Positions 1 to 12,574 of a stretch of DNA of 64,000 nt are shown here, one piece after another. The translations under genes and the position numbers were made by a program. The stretch is from FEN-1219 sp964503125 (lineage in GTDB: Bacteria > Pseudomonadota > Gammaproteobacteria > Steroidobacterales > Rariloculaceae): assembly GCA_964503125.1 (NCBI GenBank), contig CAZCZE010000010.1:1-64000 (forward strand). Direction: 5' to 3'. A model generated the notes under the pieces. The model made no database searches and was not told where the DNA came from. It was given only the letters and a program-made list of their open reading frames with translations. How positions within the stretch are numbered: the first letter of the stretch is position 1; the number at the start of each line of letters is the position of its first letter.

Positions 1-2160
<2,160 letters not shown>

Positions 2161-2393
2161 TATAACCCCAAACACTCTCAAGGCTACATCGACTCCGATC
2201 AACTCACACTTCACTCGTTCCCACGAATGCCACACATGCAGTTACTCGCCGCATCAGCACCACCCAGCGACCTGCCCTCCCAGCAACGATCTAGCACGGC
2301 TCGCCTACCCGCTCTCGGGTACACAACACCGCCTCCTCGCTACTTCGAGAACAAACCCCCAGGCCGTGCCTTGCAACACACCCAGTGCGTCCT

Positions 2394-2408
2394 AATTGTG
2401 AAAGAACC
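2394..2408 (-). promoter_or_regulatory. boxA-like antitermination site in the 16S-23S spacer
   Basis: On the minus strand the spacer upstream of 23S carries GGTTCTTTCACAATT, close to the rrn boxA core (GCTCTTTAACAAT). A second boxA in front of 23S is usual in rrn operons, where it recruits NusB/S10 for antitermination. The rest of the 2161-2539 spacer shows no gene. Confidence 0.5.
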
Positions 2409-2539
2409 TCTGCACACGCGCTCTCAGCGCGCCGAGCCAACAGCCCAACTCTGCCTCTAGTCTGCCTCTGGCTCTCGGCAAGGCTCGGCTCTGGGCTCCT
2501 AATGCCCCCTCCGTGGGGTCCCCCGTCACCACGCCCAAG

Positions 2540-2615
2540 TGGTGGAGCCAGGCGGGATCGAACCGCCGACCCCCTGCTTGCAAAGCAGGTGCTCTCCCAG
2601 CTGAGCTATGGCCCC
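2540..2615 (-). tRNA. alaT: tRNA-Ala (TGC anticodon)
   Basis: The reverse complement is a complete 76-nt tRNA starting GGGGCCATAGCTCAG, with the anticodon loop CTTTGCAAG (anticodon TGC), a GGTTCGATCC T-loop and an encoded CCA end. It is the second tRNA of the rrn spacer, as in the classic Ile-Ala operon type. Confidence 0.96.
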
Positions 2616-2803
2616 GGCATCTCTCGTGCGCCCCGGGCCTGCCCCCCTCCCTGGCGGCGCTCAATGCAGCTCGGCTCCCTGCCTCACGTTCGCCAAGCCG
2701 TGAGTGTCCACTGGACATTCCGTCTTGGCTCACCCCAGGCGAGCTAGGGCCCCTGCTCTCGCTCGCCTGGCCGCCAATGGCTGCGTTGCGGGCGCGCTCG
2801 CTT

Positions 2804-2880
2804 TGGTGGGTCTGGGTGGATTTGAACCACCGACCTCACCCTTATCAGGGGTGCGCTCTGACCAACTGAGCTACAGACCC
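2804..2880 (-). tRNA. ileT: tRNA-Ile (GAT anticodon)
   Basis: The reverse complement is a 77-nt tRNA beginning GGGTCTGTAGCTCAG, with anticodon GAT in CTGATAAG, a GGTTCAAATCC T-arm and an encoded CCA. It lies between 16S and tRNA-Ala. The Ile-Ala gap of 188 nt is long for such spacers and carries a small perfect inverted repeat (TGTCCA C TGGACA, about 2706-2718). Confidence 0.96.
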
Positions 2881-3028
2881 GTACCCGCGCTCGCGCGCCC
2901 ACTGGCGATGACTCTCGAGATTCTTTGATGCTCGCTGCAGGGATTCTGTGTGGGCGCTCGCAAACCCAGTGCAAGGGGCTGAGCGTAGATGCGTGTGCGC
3001 ATCGATTGGCACACGGCCTCTTCTCGTT

Positions 3029-4566
<1,538 letters not shown>

Positions 4567-4685
4567 AAGCAAAAAGACATAAAGACTGTGAGCTTTTTCG
4601 AGCCTAACCTTTGGGTGCAAGCACCCATTGGCGTAGGCTCTGGCACTATTGCTCTTGCGAGCGCCCACACAAGTTGCTTGAGACA

Positions 4686-4720
4686 GATTGTTAAAGAGCA
4701 AAGCCCTGCCGAAGCGGCAG
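4686..4720 (-). promoter_or_regulatory. rrn leader antitermination elements (boxB hairpin and boxA)
   Basis: Downstream of the promoter and before 16S, the minus strand has a hairpin CTGCC-GCTTC-GGCAG (4706-4720) followed by TGCTCTTTAACAATC (4686-4700), an essentially perfect boxA. A boxC-like TTGTGTGGGC follows at 4662-4672. The order boxB-boxA-boxC is that of E. coli rrn leaders and implies NusA/NusB/S10-dependent antitermination. Confidence 0.85.
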
Positions 4721-4802
4721 GCAGACCTGGAAGTTTAGCCCAGATCCCGCGCGCTCTCCAAGCCCTCAAAGAGGAATGGCAAACGGAAAGGCAGGGGCGC
4801 GC

Positions 4803-4830
4803 ATTATAAGCATTGAGCCGCTCCATACAA
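4803..4830 (-). promoter_or_regulatory. rRNA operon promoter (sigma-70)
   Basis: On the minus strand TTGTAT (4825-4830), a 16-nt spacer and a consensus TATAAT (4803-4808) precede a GC-only stretch (GCGCGCCCC). A GC-rich discriminator directly after a strong -10 is the hallmark of stringently controlled rRNA promoters. No AT-rich UP element is obvious upstream. The 4831-4963 stretch shows nothing else I can support. Confidence 0.75.
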
Positions 4831-5020
4831 GCCCCATCGCGACGAACCGAGCCCACACAAGCCGAATCTCGTCTTTCGCTCCCCTGCGCCGGCGATCGCT
4901 CCGCGCCGCGACATCGAAGTACGACGGGGCAGCGAATCGGGGCTGGCCGACCGCAATGGGCTTTTGACCCCCCTACCCCCAGAGGCTACAGTACCGAGCG
5001 TCCTCGCGGCTGGTTATGCG

Positions 5021-6454
5021 GTGAAGCAGCGTACCGGTGGCATTCGCCACGACTATAAAGACCTCGTCGTAGAGTCCCCGAAACCCGGGCGATGGTTGCT
5101 GTTTGCCGTCGGGGTGAGCCTGCCGCTCGTTGTCGTCGCACTGCTGATGCTCGCCGAGCCACGCGCCCCCGTTAGACCCGGGCCACGACCCGTCGAGCAA
5201 ATCGTTGCCGCGCCGGCGCCTGCGGAAGCGGCCACAGACCGCCTCGAGCCTGCGTCCGATCCCGGCGGCGGGGCACTCGTCGCAGTCGGCGCGCCCGACC
5301 CGGCAGCCACGACCCTCGATCTGCTCGTCAAGCGCGGCGACACACTCGAGCTTTTGTTCCGGCGCAACGGCCTGAGCCTCACCGACCTCGCAGCGATGGT
5401 GGCGCTTCCCGACGCCAGCGCCGCGCTCAGGATTCTGCGGCCCGGCGACCGGCTCGAGGTCGCTCATCGCGACGGCCAAGTCCTGTCGCTGCGGCGCGAG
5501 ATCGACGAGATCAAATTGCTAGCCATCGCGCGCGTCGATTCCGGCTTCGCAGCCAGCACCATCGAACGGGAGGTCGACGTCCGCACCGTGGGCGCGCACG
5601 GCACGATCGACACCTCGCTGTTCGAAGCCGGCACCGCGGCCAGCTTGTCCGATAGAACGACGATGGCGATGGCCGGCATCTTCGACTGGGACATCGACTT
5701 CGTGCTCGACGTCCGCGAAGGCGATAGCTTCACGGTGATTCATGAAGAGCTTTGGCGCGACGGCGTCAAGCTGCGCGACGGCGAGATCGTCGCCGCCGAG
5801 TTCACCAACCAAGGCAAATCGTTCCGAGCCGCTCGCTTCGATGACGGCACCGGCCGGAGGGGCTACTTCACTCCCGAAGGCCGCAGCGTCCGCAAGGCGT
5901 TCATGCGCGCACCGCTCGACGCACGCGTCAGCTCGAACTTCAACTTGCGCAGACGACACCCGATTCTCAACACGATTCGCGCACATCACGGCGTGGACTA
6001 TGCAGCGCCGTCGGGCTCGCCGATCCGCGCTACGGGCGACGGTAAAGTGTCGTTTCGCGGCGTGCAGGGCGGCTACGGCAACACGATCGTGCTGCAACAC
6101 GGCGGTAACATTACGACTCTTTACGGGCATCTCTCGCGCTTCGGCAGCGCGCGCACCGGCGCGCGCGTGACCCAGGGCGACATCATCGGCTACGTCGGCC
6201 AGAGCGGCCTCGCCACGGGCCCGCATCTGCATTACGAATACCGAGTCAACGGCGCGCACCGCAACCCGCGCACGGTGGCGCTGCCGCCCGCGGACCCCGT
6301 TCCGCCGGAGCTGCAGACCGAGTTTGTGGCAGCGACGGAGCCACTGTGGCGGCAGCTCGACGGCTACGCGCCGAGGACGGAGACGCCGCTCGAGGTCGGC
6401 CCGCCGGTCTTAGGCCCGATCGCGGCCGCAGCGGCAGCGGGGCTCGCTGATTAG
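5021..6454 (+). CDS. M23-family murein DD-endopeptidase, membrane-anchored, OapA/MepM-like
   Basis: Likely peptidoglycan hydrolase acting in the periplasm. From the GTG at 5021 the protein is 477 aa: a cytoplasmic stub, one membrane segment (about residues 25-46), a variable Ala/Pro stretch, a LysM-like/OapA-type region (LLVKRGDTLELLFRRNGLSL) and a C-terminal M23 domain. The zinc motif is complete: HHGVDYAAPSGSPI near residue 321 (His and Asp ligands) and GPHLHYEYRVNG near residue 400. The frame can also start at TTG 4964, adding 19 residues; I prefer GTG because the extra residues are unlike family N-termini, but neither start has a clear ribosome site. It is monocistronic, divergent from the rrn operon. 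Confidence 0.85.
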   Translation: MKQRTGGIRHDYKDLVVESPKPGRWLLFAVGVSLPLVVVALLMLAEPRAPVRPGPRPVEQIVAAPAPAEAATDRLEPASDPGGGALVAVGAPDPAATTLDLLVKRGDTLELLFRRNGLSLTDLAAMVALPDASAALRILRPGDRLEVAHRDGQVLSLRREIDEIKLLAIARVDSGFAASTIEREVDVRTVGAHGTIDTSLFEAGTAASLSDRTTMAMAGIFDWDIDFVLDVREGDSFTVIHEELWRDGVKLRDGEIVAAEFTNQGKSFRAARFDDGTGRRGYFTPEGRSVRKAFMRAPLDARVSSNFNLRRRHPILNTIRAHHGVDYAAPSGSPIRATGDGKVSFRGVQGGYGNTIVLQHGGNITTLYGHLSRFGSARTGARVTQGDIIGYVGQSGLATGPHLHYEYRVNGAHRNPRTVALPPADPVPPELQTEFVAATEPLWRQLDGYAPRTETPLEVGPPVLGPIAAAAAAGLAD

Positions 6455-6546
6455 CCGACTGTGACGGGAGGCAGAGTCCCGTCGGGCGTCGCGGTTATAC
6501 TGTCCTTCGGCGCGATCGACCGTCATGAACCCGGCGCGCCGACCCC

Positions 6547-8622
6547 GTGGACGCGCTGAATCTCAAACTCCCCGACTATTACATCAACCGCGAGCTGTCG
6601 CAGTTGGCGTTCAACGTGCGCGTCTTGACGCAAGCCATGGACGCGCGCGTGCCGTTGCTCGAGCGCCTCAAGTTCCTCTGTATCTCCTCCACGAACCTCG
6701 ACGAGTTCTTCGAGATCAGAGTTTCCGGATTGAAGCACCGCCTGGCCGTCAACGCGGCGCCAGCCGGCCCCGACAACCTGAGCTCCGCAGACGTGTTGCG
6801 CACGGTCACGGACGAGGCCAATGCGCTCGTCAAAGAGCAGTATCGCGTCCTCAACGATGAGCTGATCCCGGCGCTGCGCGGCGCGGGGATCCACTTCGTG
6901 CGCCGCGACGACTGGTCGCCGGCACAACGGCAGTGGCTCGAGCAGTACTTCCGCACCGAGATCGTGCCGCTGCTGAGCCCGACCACTCTCGACCCCACAC
7001 GACCCTTTCCGCGCATCCTCAACAAGAGCCTGAACTTCATCGTGAGCCTCGATGGCCGCGACGCGTTCGGCCGACCCTGCCATCGCGCCATCGTGCAGGC
7101 GCCGCGCTCGCTGCCGCGCTTGATCACGATGCCCACGACACTCGAGGGAACCGGTAAGAATGACTTCGTGTTCTTGTCGTCCGTGATCCACGCGTTCGTG
7201 GATCAGCTGTTCGCGGGCATGGAGATCGACGGCTGCTATCAGTTTCGCGTGACGCGCAACAGCGATTTGTTCATCGACGACGAGGACGTCGACGACCTCA
7301 TGACGGCGCTCGAAGGCGAATTGTTCGAAAGCCGCTACGGTGTCGCAATGCGGCTCGAGACCGCGCACGACTGCCCCGACGAGCTCTCGATGTATCTGCT
7401 CGAGCACTTCAGGCTGACGCGCGCGGATCTCTATCAGGTCCTGGGCCCCGTCAATCTGAACCGCTTGCTCGCGGTCTACGACCTCGTCGACCGGCCCGAC
7501 TTGAAGTATCCGCCGTTCACGCCGGGCATGCCGAAGGCGCTCGTCAAGACCAACATTTTCGAAGCGATCGCCAAGCAAGACATCCTGCTGCACCACCCGT
7601 TCGAGTCGTTCGCACCCGTGGTCGATTTCATCTACCGCGCCGCGACCGATCCCGACGTGCTGGCAATCAAGCAAACGCTGTACCGCACGACGCCCGATTC
7701 ACCGCTCGTGGAGAGCCTCGTGTCGGCCGCCAAGGCCGGCAAGGAAGTCACCGTGCTCATCGAGCTGCGTGCGCGTTTCGACGAAGCTGCGAACATCGAG
7801 CTCGCGAGCAAGCTCCAGGAAGCGGGTGCCCACGTCGTCTATGGCGTCGTCGGCTACAAGACTCACTGCAAGATGGAGCTCGTCGTGAGACGCGAGCACG
7901 GCAAGCTCCGGCGCTACGTTCACCTCGGCACGGGCAACTATCATCCGCGCACGGCGCGCGCATACACGGACTACGGCCTATTGTCGGCCAACGTGGCCTT
8001 AGGCGAGGACGTGCACCAGGTCTTCATGCAGCTCACCAGCCTCATGCGGACGCCGGACCTGACTTGGCTATCGCAATCGCCGTTCAACCTGCACGAGCGC
8101 TTACTCGGGCTCATTCGCCGCGAGACTCGTAACGCGAGCAACGGTGGCACGGGCCACATCATTGCCAAGCTCAACGCGCTCGTGGAGCCCGAGGTCATTC
8201 GCGCGCTCTACGAAGCCTCGGGGGCGGGCGTGTACGTCGATCTCATCGTGCGCGGCATCTGCTGCCTGAGGCCCGGTATCCCTGGCGTCTCGGACAACAT
8301 CCGCGTGCGCTCGATCGTGGGTCGTTTCCTCGAGCACAGTCGCGTCTATTACTTCCACAACGGCGGCGAAGAAGCGCTCTACTGCGCGAGCGCCGACTGG
8401 ATGGAGCGCAATTTCTTCCGCCGCATCGAGCTCATGTTCCCGATTCTCGACTCCGGGCACAAAGCCCGCGTGATGGCGGATCTCGACGCTTACCTCGCCG
8501 ACAACGAGCAGGCGTGGGAGCTGCGCAAAGACGGCCAATACGAACAGCTCCGCCCGACGGGCGACGCGGCCGCGGCGCCCGCGCAGCTCAAGCTGTTGCG
8601 CCAGCTCGCCGAGGCGTCCTGA
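6547..8622 (+). CDS. ppk: Polyphosphate kinase 1
   Basis: Reversibly makes inorganic polyphosphate from ATP. The 691-aa protein has the normal Ppk1 layout: an N-domain beginning YYINRELSQLAFNVRVL, a head domain, and two phospholipase-D-like C-terminal domains. The phosphohistidine region is YVHLGTGNYHPRTARAYTDY. The second conserved histidine segment is FLEHSRVYYFHNGGEEALY, followed by SADWMERN. The GTG start at 6547 puts the conserved N-terminus directly after the initiator. The stop lies 14 bp from the stop of the convergent exopolyphosphatase gene, so synthesis and breakdown of the same polymer are encoded tail to tail. Confidence 0.97.
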   Translation: MDALNLKLPDYYINRELSQLAFNVRVLTQAMDARVPLLERLKFLCISSTNLDEFFEIRVSGLKHRLAVNAAPAGPDNLSSADVLRTVTDEANALVKEQYRVLNDELIPALRGAGIHFVRRDDWSPAQRQWLEQYFRTEIVPLLSPTTLDPTRPFPRILNKSLNFIVSLDGRDAFGRPCHRAIVQAPRSLPRLITMPTTLEGTGKNDFVFLSSVIHAFVDQLFAGMEIDGCYQFRVTRNSDLFIDDEDVDDLMTALEGELFESRYGVAMRLETAHDCPDELSMYLLEHFRLTRADLYQVLGPVNLNRLLAVYDLVDRPDLKYPPFTPGMPKALVKTNIFEAIAKQDILLHHPFESFAPVVDFIYRAATDPDVLAIKQTLYRTTPDSPLVESLVSAAKAGKEVTVLIELRARFDEAANIELASKLQEAGAHVVYGVVGYKTHCKMELVVRREHGKLRRYVHLGTGNYHPRTARAYTDYGLLSANVALGEDVHQVFMQLTSLMRTPDLTWLSQSPFNLHERLLGLIRRETRNASNGGTGHIIAKLNALVEPEVIRALYEASGAGVYVDLIVRGICCLRPGIPGVSDNIRVRSIVGRFLEHSRVYYFHNGGEEALYCASADWMERNFFRRIELMFPILDSGHKARVMADLDAYLADNEQAWELRKDGQYEQLRPTGDAAAAPAQLKLLRQLAEAS

Positions 8623-8636
8623 GCTTAAGCCGCGAC

Positions 8637-10154
8637 TCAGATCTTGAGCTCAAACCCGCGCGACGCGAGCCACTCCGTTTCCTGAGCCAGATCGGCGGCC
8701 GTCAACGGGTTGTCGTCGAGCCAGTCCGCGGGAAAGCGCAACTCTAGAGAGTCCTTGCCGGGCACGAGCCCGATCGCCGGCAGATCCGACGGACTGCGGC
8801 TCCTGTTGAGCAACACGGCCAAGCGCAACAGCACGGTGAGCTTGAACGCTAGTCCTCGCCACGTGCCCGGCAAGTCGTCGAGAAACGGGTCGTCGAGCTT
8901 GCGGCGGTGCAACGTCACGAGGCTCGCGAGCAGTTTCTGCTCGAGCTGCACGAAGCCTGGCAGATCGGAGTTGGCGACGACGTAGCCGCCGTGGTGATGG
9001 TAACGCGCGTGGGCGATGTCGAGGCCCACTTCGTGCAAGCACGCCGCCCACACGAGCAACTGCCGGAACTGCGATCCCGAGAGCTGCCAAGAGCGCGCCA
9101 CTTGCTCGAGCAGCGCGGCCGCCGTCGCCTCGACGCGCGCGGCCTGCTCAAGGTCGACGTGATAGCGGCGCTGCATCGCACGAATCGAGCGCTCGCGCGC
9201 GTCCTCCTCGTGCAGACGCCCGAGCATGTCGTGGAGCAGCCCTTCGCGTAGAGCGCCGTTGCTGATGTCGAGACGCTCGATGCGCAGCGTGCTCATGACC
9301 TCGGCGAGAATCGCCATGCCGCCGGCGAAGACGGGAGCGCGCTCGGCACCGAGCCCCGGCAACCGAAGCTCGTCGCTGCGTCGCGCCTTGATGAGCTCGT
9401 CGATGATGGCCTCGACGGCCGCCATGGTCACGCCGCTGTCGGCCAAGCCGAGCTCGCGCGCGACGTCGCATGCCGCGCGGATCGTGCCCGACGAGCCGAT
9501 CGCGCGTTTCCAGCCTCTGCGCCGGAAGATCGCGGCGACGGGCCGCAGCTCTAGCCGCACCGCGAGCCGCGCGCGATCGAAACGTTTGGTGCTGAGCTTG
9601 CCGTCGTCGAAGTGCGCTCGACTGATGCCGACGCAGCCGACGTAGAGGCTCTCGAGATGCTGCGGCTCGTAGCCCTCGCCGATGATGAGCTCCGTGCTGC
9701 CGCCGCCGATGTCGATGACGAGGTTCGCGCCGTCCGTCGACTCCGTGTGGTGCGATACACCGAGATAGATGAGGCGCGCCTCCTCGATGCCGGAGATCAC
9801 TTCGACTGGGTGTCCCAGCGCCTCTTCGGCTTTGGCGAGGAAGGCGGCTGCGTTGCGCGCTTTGCGCAATGTGTTCGTGCCGACGACGCGCACCTGATGC
9901 GCGCGCATGTCGCGCAAGCGTTGGCCGAAGCGGCGCAGGCAGGCTAGGGCGCGCTCTTGGCTCGCCTCGTCGAGCATCTTGTCGCCATCGAGCCCCGAGG
10001 CGAGGCGCACCATCTCGCGGAGGCGATCGACGATCGACGGCTCGCCGTGCTGGTTCCGCGCGACGACCATGTGGAAGCTGTTCGAGCCCAAGTCGACGGC
10101 GGCCATGACCTCGGCCGGCTCGCCGCGGCCGAGCGCTTTGGGATCGGGCAGCAT
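8637..10154 (-). CDS. ppx: Exopolyphosphatase / Ppx-GppA phosphatase
   Basis: Hydrolyses polyphosphate chain ends and possibly pppGpp. The protein is 505 aa. The actin-like fold motifs are visible: AAVDLGSNSFHMVVAR at the N-terminus and VIDIGGGSTELIIGEG in the middle. The C-terminal half has an HD-type helical domain (CLHEVGLDIAHARYHHHGG). Family length is about 500 aa, so it is complete. It faces ppk tail to tail. Upstream on the same strand lie erpA and bactofilin, 22 bp away, so it may be read from their transcript. Ppx and GppA cannot be separated by motif alone; the ppk neighbour favours Ppx. Confidence 0.93.
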   Translation of the reverse strand: MLPDPKALGRGEPAEVMAAVDLGSNSFHMVVARNQHGEPSIVDRLREMVRLASGLDGDKMLDEASQERALACLRRFGQRLRDMRAHQVRVVGTNTLRKARNAAAFLAKAEEALGHPVEVISGIEEARLIYLGVSHHTESTDGANLVIDIGGGSTELIIGEGYEPQHLESLYVGCVGISRAHFDDGKLSTKRFDRARLAVRLELRPVAAIFRRRGWKRAIGSSGTIRAACDVARELGLADSGVTMAAVEAIIDELIKARRSDELRLPGLGAERAPVFAGGMAILAEVMSTLRIERLDISNGALREGLLHDMLGRLHEEDARERSIRAMQRRYHVDLEQAARVEATAAALLEQVARSWQLSGSQFRQLLVWAACLHEVGLDIAHARYHHHGGYVVANSDLPGFVQLEQKLLASLVTLHRRKLDDPFLDDLPGTWRGLAFKLTVLLRLAVLLNRSRSPSDLPAIGLVPGKDSLELRFPADWLDDNPLTAADLAQETEWLASRGFELKI

Positions 10155-10176
10155 CGAGGCCCGCTGTTCGAGCTCT

Positions 10177-10524
10177 CTACACCGAGAACGACGAACCGCA
10201 ACCGCAGGTCGTCGTAGCGTTGGGATTGCGAATGATGAACTGCGCGCCCGAGAGATCCTCGCGGTAGTCGATCTCCGCGCCCATGAGATATTGGACGCTG
10301 AGCGGATCGACGAGCAGCGTGACGCCGCCGTTCGCGATCTCCGTGTCGCCTTCCTGGACTTCCTCGTCGAACGTGAATCCGTATTGAAAGCCCGAGCAGC
10401 CGCCGCCCTGCACGTAGACGCGCAGCTTGAGCGCGGCGTTGCCTTCCTGCGCTATGAGCTGCCCGACCTTGTGTGCGGCAGCGTCGGTGAAATTGAGCGG
10501 CGGTGCTTCCTGCGTCTCCGTCAT
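10177..10524 (-). CDS. erpA: Iron-sulfur cluster insertion protein ErpA (A-type carrier)
   Basis: A 115-aa A-type carrier that delivers Fe-S clusters to apoproteins. The three ligand cysteines are present: Cys43 in GGGCSGF, and Cys107 and Cys109 in the terminal CGCGSSFSV. The N-terminus (LNFTDAAAHKVGQLI) and the NPNATTTCGCG end match ErpA better than IscA or SufA. The ATG overlaps the stop of the upstream bactofilin gene by 4 nt (ATGA), indicating translational coupling. Confidence 0.93.
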   Translation of the reverse strand: MTETQEAPPLNFTDAAAHKVGQLIAQEGNAALKLRVYVQGGGCSGFQYGFTFDEEVQEGDTEIANGGVTLLVDPLSVQYLMGAEIDYREDLSGAQFIIRNPNATTTCGCGSSFSV

Positions 10525-10961
10525 GACTGCTCTCCTGCGCTGATTGGCCGCGTCGTATCCACCTGCGGCCGCGCGGCGTTCTTGGCCGCGGCGGCATTCT
10601 CGCTCTCGTGGATCAGCTTGCCGTTGACCTCCGCTCCGATCGACATCTCGATGAGCTTGTACTGCACGTTGCCGATCACGCGGGCCTTCGGCCCGAGCTC
10701 GAGTCGCTGCGTGGCACGCACGTCGCCTTTGACCGTGCCGTTCAACACCACGTGCGGCACGACGACCGAGCCCTCAACGCAGCCGCGCTCGCTGATGCTG
10801 AGCACGGACTTGTCGTCCTTGGTCGACTTCACGTTGCCCTTGACGTAGCCGTCGACGTGAAAGCCGCCCGTAAATTCGATGTCGCCGTGCACGCGCGTCT
10901 CGGCGCCGACCAGCGTCCCGATAGGTGCCTGACTGCGCGATTTCCTACGTAGCATGCTCAC
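10521..10961 (-). CDS. Bactofilin (polymer-forming cytoskeletal protein)
   Basis: A 146-aa protein with a central right-handed beta-helix region of short repeats (GDIEFTGGFHVDGYVKGNVKS, SISERGCVEGSVVVPHVVLNGTVKGDV), typical of bactofilins. These polymerise without nucleotides and help place cell-wall or polar machinery. The ends are short and polar, as usual. It overlaps both neighbours by 4 nt (erpA downstream and the DUF6776-like gene upstream), so the three are one translation-coupled unit. The function in this organism cannot be read from sequence; a link to cell shape is a family inference. Confidence 0.9.
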   Translation of the reverse strand: MSMLRRKSRSQAPIGTLVGAETRVHGDIEFTGGFHVDGYVKGNVKSTKDDKSVLSISERGCVEGSVVVPHVVLNGTVKGDVRATQRLELGPKARVIGNVQYKLIEMSIGAEVNGKLIHESENAAAAKNAARPQVDTTRPISAGEQS

Positions 10962-11674
10962 TCCGGCGTTGATTCATCTGCAGAGGAAGACCAATCGAAC
11001 GCTTGGTTGATGCGTTGCGCCCGCGCCTCGTTCGGCCAGATCTCGACCGTCACGCGGTGCGGCTCGAAGCCGAAGGGCAACGTTAGGTCGGTCTCGAGCC
11101 CCTGAAAATAGCGAAACTCGTAGGCCATATCATAGGGCTCACCGGGCGCAACGAGCTCGGCGACGTCGAGTGTCGCCATTTGACCGTCCTGGACGCCCTC
11201 CAGTTGCAGCTTCACGGTACCCGAGACGAGGCGACTGTGCACAATCGCCTGAACGAGCAGCAAGCGCAAGAGATAACGGCCCTCGCCGTCGCTCGGCAGG
11301 ACCTCGAGGCTCTGGATGCGCAGGCCCGCCACCCGGTCCTGCGGTGAGACGATGCCGCGATAGAAGACGAGCTCTTCTTCCTGAGCCTGGATCTGGCCTT
11401 GCAGGTCGCTGAGCGTCGCTTTGACCTGCGAGTAAGTCTCGGCGTCGATCTCGCTCCCGGTCTCGACGATGGCGAGCTGACGGCGCAACTCCTCGCCCGC
11501 CGCTTGCTCCGCGGCGAGTCGTTCCGCTGACGCAGCCCGCTCGCGACGTTGATCGAGCATCGAATACCCGCTTTGGTAACGGCCGAGCTCGAACGCGAGA
11601 TACCAAGAACCGGCGGCCACGGCGGCCGCGAGCACCACGATTGCGATCGGTCTGCTGCGGCCCTGCGTCGTCAT
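10958..11674 (-). CDS. DUF6776-like membrane-anchored coiled-coil protein
   Basis: A 238-aa protein with one N-terminal membrane segment (about residues 9-29, IAIVVLAAAVAAGSWYLAF). A predicted coiled coil follows (residues 40-100, rich in Glu, Arg, Ala and Gln), then a globular beta-rich part (SLEVLPSDGEGRYLLRLLLV). This layout fits the DUF6776 family, which often sits next to bactofilin genes in Gammaproteobacteria; the family name is from memory. Its stop overlaps the bactofilin start by 4 nt, so a joint role at the inner membrane, perhaps anchoring the bactofilin polymer, is a reasonable inference but unproven. Confidence 0.75.
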   Translation of the reverse strand: MTTQGRSRPIAIVVLAAAVAAGSWYLAFELGRYQSGYSMLDQRRERAASAERLAAEQAAGEELRRQLAIVETGSEIDAETYSQVKATLSDLQGQIQAQEEELVFYRGIVSPQDRVAGLRIQSLEVLPSDGEGRYLLRLLLVQAIVHSRLVSGTVKLQLEGVQDGQMATLDVAELVAPGEPYDMAYEFRYFQGLETDLTLPFGFEPHRVTVEIWPNEARAQRINQAFDWSSSADESTPE

Positions 11675-11675
11675 G

Positions 11676-12230
11676 CTAGCTCGGGTTGCGCTCGTCCAGC
11701 GCGTGTTGCCAGCGACGCGGCCACCAGGTCGGCGGCGGCGGCGGGCCGTCGTGCGGAAATGCCAGAGGCCCGAGCTCGTGCAGCGCGCGTACGTAGACCG
11801 GTCGCTTGAAGTACACCACTTCTTTCACGGGCCGCCAGTAATCGACCCAGCGGCAGCGGTCGAACTCGGGCTCGGGGCCGAGATCGAAGCGCACTCGCTC
11901 GGCGCCGGTCCGAAGCTGCAACAGGAACCACCGTTGCTTCTGGCCTATACAGAGCGGCCTTTGCTCGCGCCGGATGTAGCGATCGGGCAGCCGATACTTT
12001 AGCCAGCCCTCGGTAGAGCCGACGAGCTCGACATCGCTCGGCACGAGCCCCACCTCCTCGCGCAGCTCGCGGAACATCGCCGCCTCGGTGCCCTCCTCGG
12101 GCTGGATGCCGCCCTGCGGAAACTGCCAGCCGCCGCGGCCCCGCCGGCCGGCGATGAGCACGCGGCCGCTGCCATCGGTCAGGATGATGCCGACGTTGGC
12201 GCGAAACCCGTGTTCGTCGATGAAGTCCAT
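11676..12230 (-). CDS. rppH: RNA pyrophosphohydrolase (Nudix)
   Basis: Removes pyrophosphate from mRNA 5' ends and so triggers RNase E decay. The 184-aa protein begins MDFIDEHGFRANVGIIL, matching the RppH start (FR.NVGI). It carries a full Nudix box, GGIQPEEGTEAAMFRELREE, followed by VGL. RppH-specific residues around WQFPQGGI are present, and the C-terminal region (VDYWRPVKEVVYFKRPVY) is also typical. The open frame continues upstream of the ATG for about 70 codons, but that part is the decayed GGDEF relic, so I place the start at 12230. The downstream gene (DUF6776-like) begins 1 nt after the stop. Confidence 0.94.
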   Translation of the reverse strand: MDFIDEHGFRANVGIILTDGSGRVLIAGRRGRGGWQFPQGGIQPEEGTEAAMFRELREEVGLVPSDVELVGSTEGWLKYRLPDRYIRREQRPLCIGQKQRWFLLQLRTGAERVRFDLGPEPEFDRCRWVDYWRPVKEVVYFKRPVYVRALHELGPLAFPHDGPPPPPTWWPRRWQHALDERNPS

Positions 12231-12308
12231 GCTTCGCCCGATTCTTTCATATCGGGGGATGGGTGCCAAAACACGCGACGCGAAGCTGTGACTGACTTGG
12301 CTATTTAC

Positions 12309-12548
12309 GGCCCGTCCCACGGCATTGCGCCCGCGCGCCTTGGCCTCGTATAAGGCGACGTCGGCCCGCGAAAGCAGCCGTTGCGCGGCGACCTCGAGAT
12401 CCTCCTCGCCCTCGCCCCCGCGGTGCTCGCCCGATGGACACGGTCATCGGTAGCCGGCACCGTTGTCGGGCAGCTCGAAGGGCTCGGCCGTCAACGCGTC
12501 GGTATAGCCGCGGCGTAATTGCGTGAGCTCGTGGTCATCCCTTTCCAC
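12309..12548 (-). pseudogene. Relic of a GGDEF (diguanylate cyclase) C-terminal domain
   Basis: Between tyrA and rppH the minus strand still encodes pieces of a GGDEF domain tail. First comes ALTAEPFELPDNGAGYR, then in a shifted frame MTVSIG (the usual TVSIGVA strand), then back in frame EDLEVAAQRLLSRADVALYE and AKARGRNAV, the classic C-terminal helix. A TGA at 12444-12446 and at least two frame changes interrupt it. The GG(D/E)EF signature itself is absent. A GTG at 12548 has a good ribosome site (GGGAGGTACC) and opens a 34-codon remnant. The last part is in frame with rppH but not part of it. Confidence 0.7.
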
Positions 12549-12574
12549 GGTACCTCCCTCAGACGATGAGGTCG

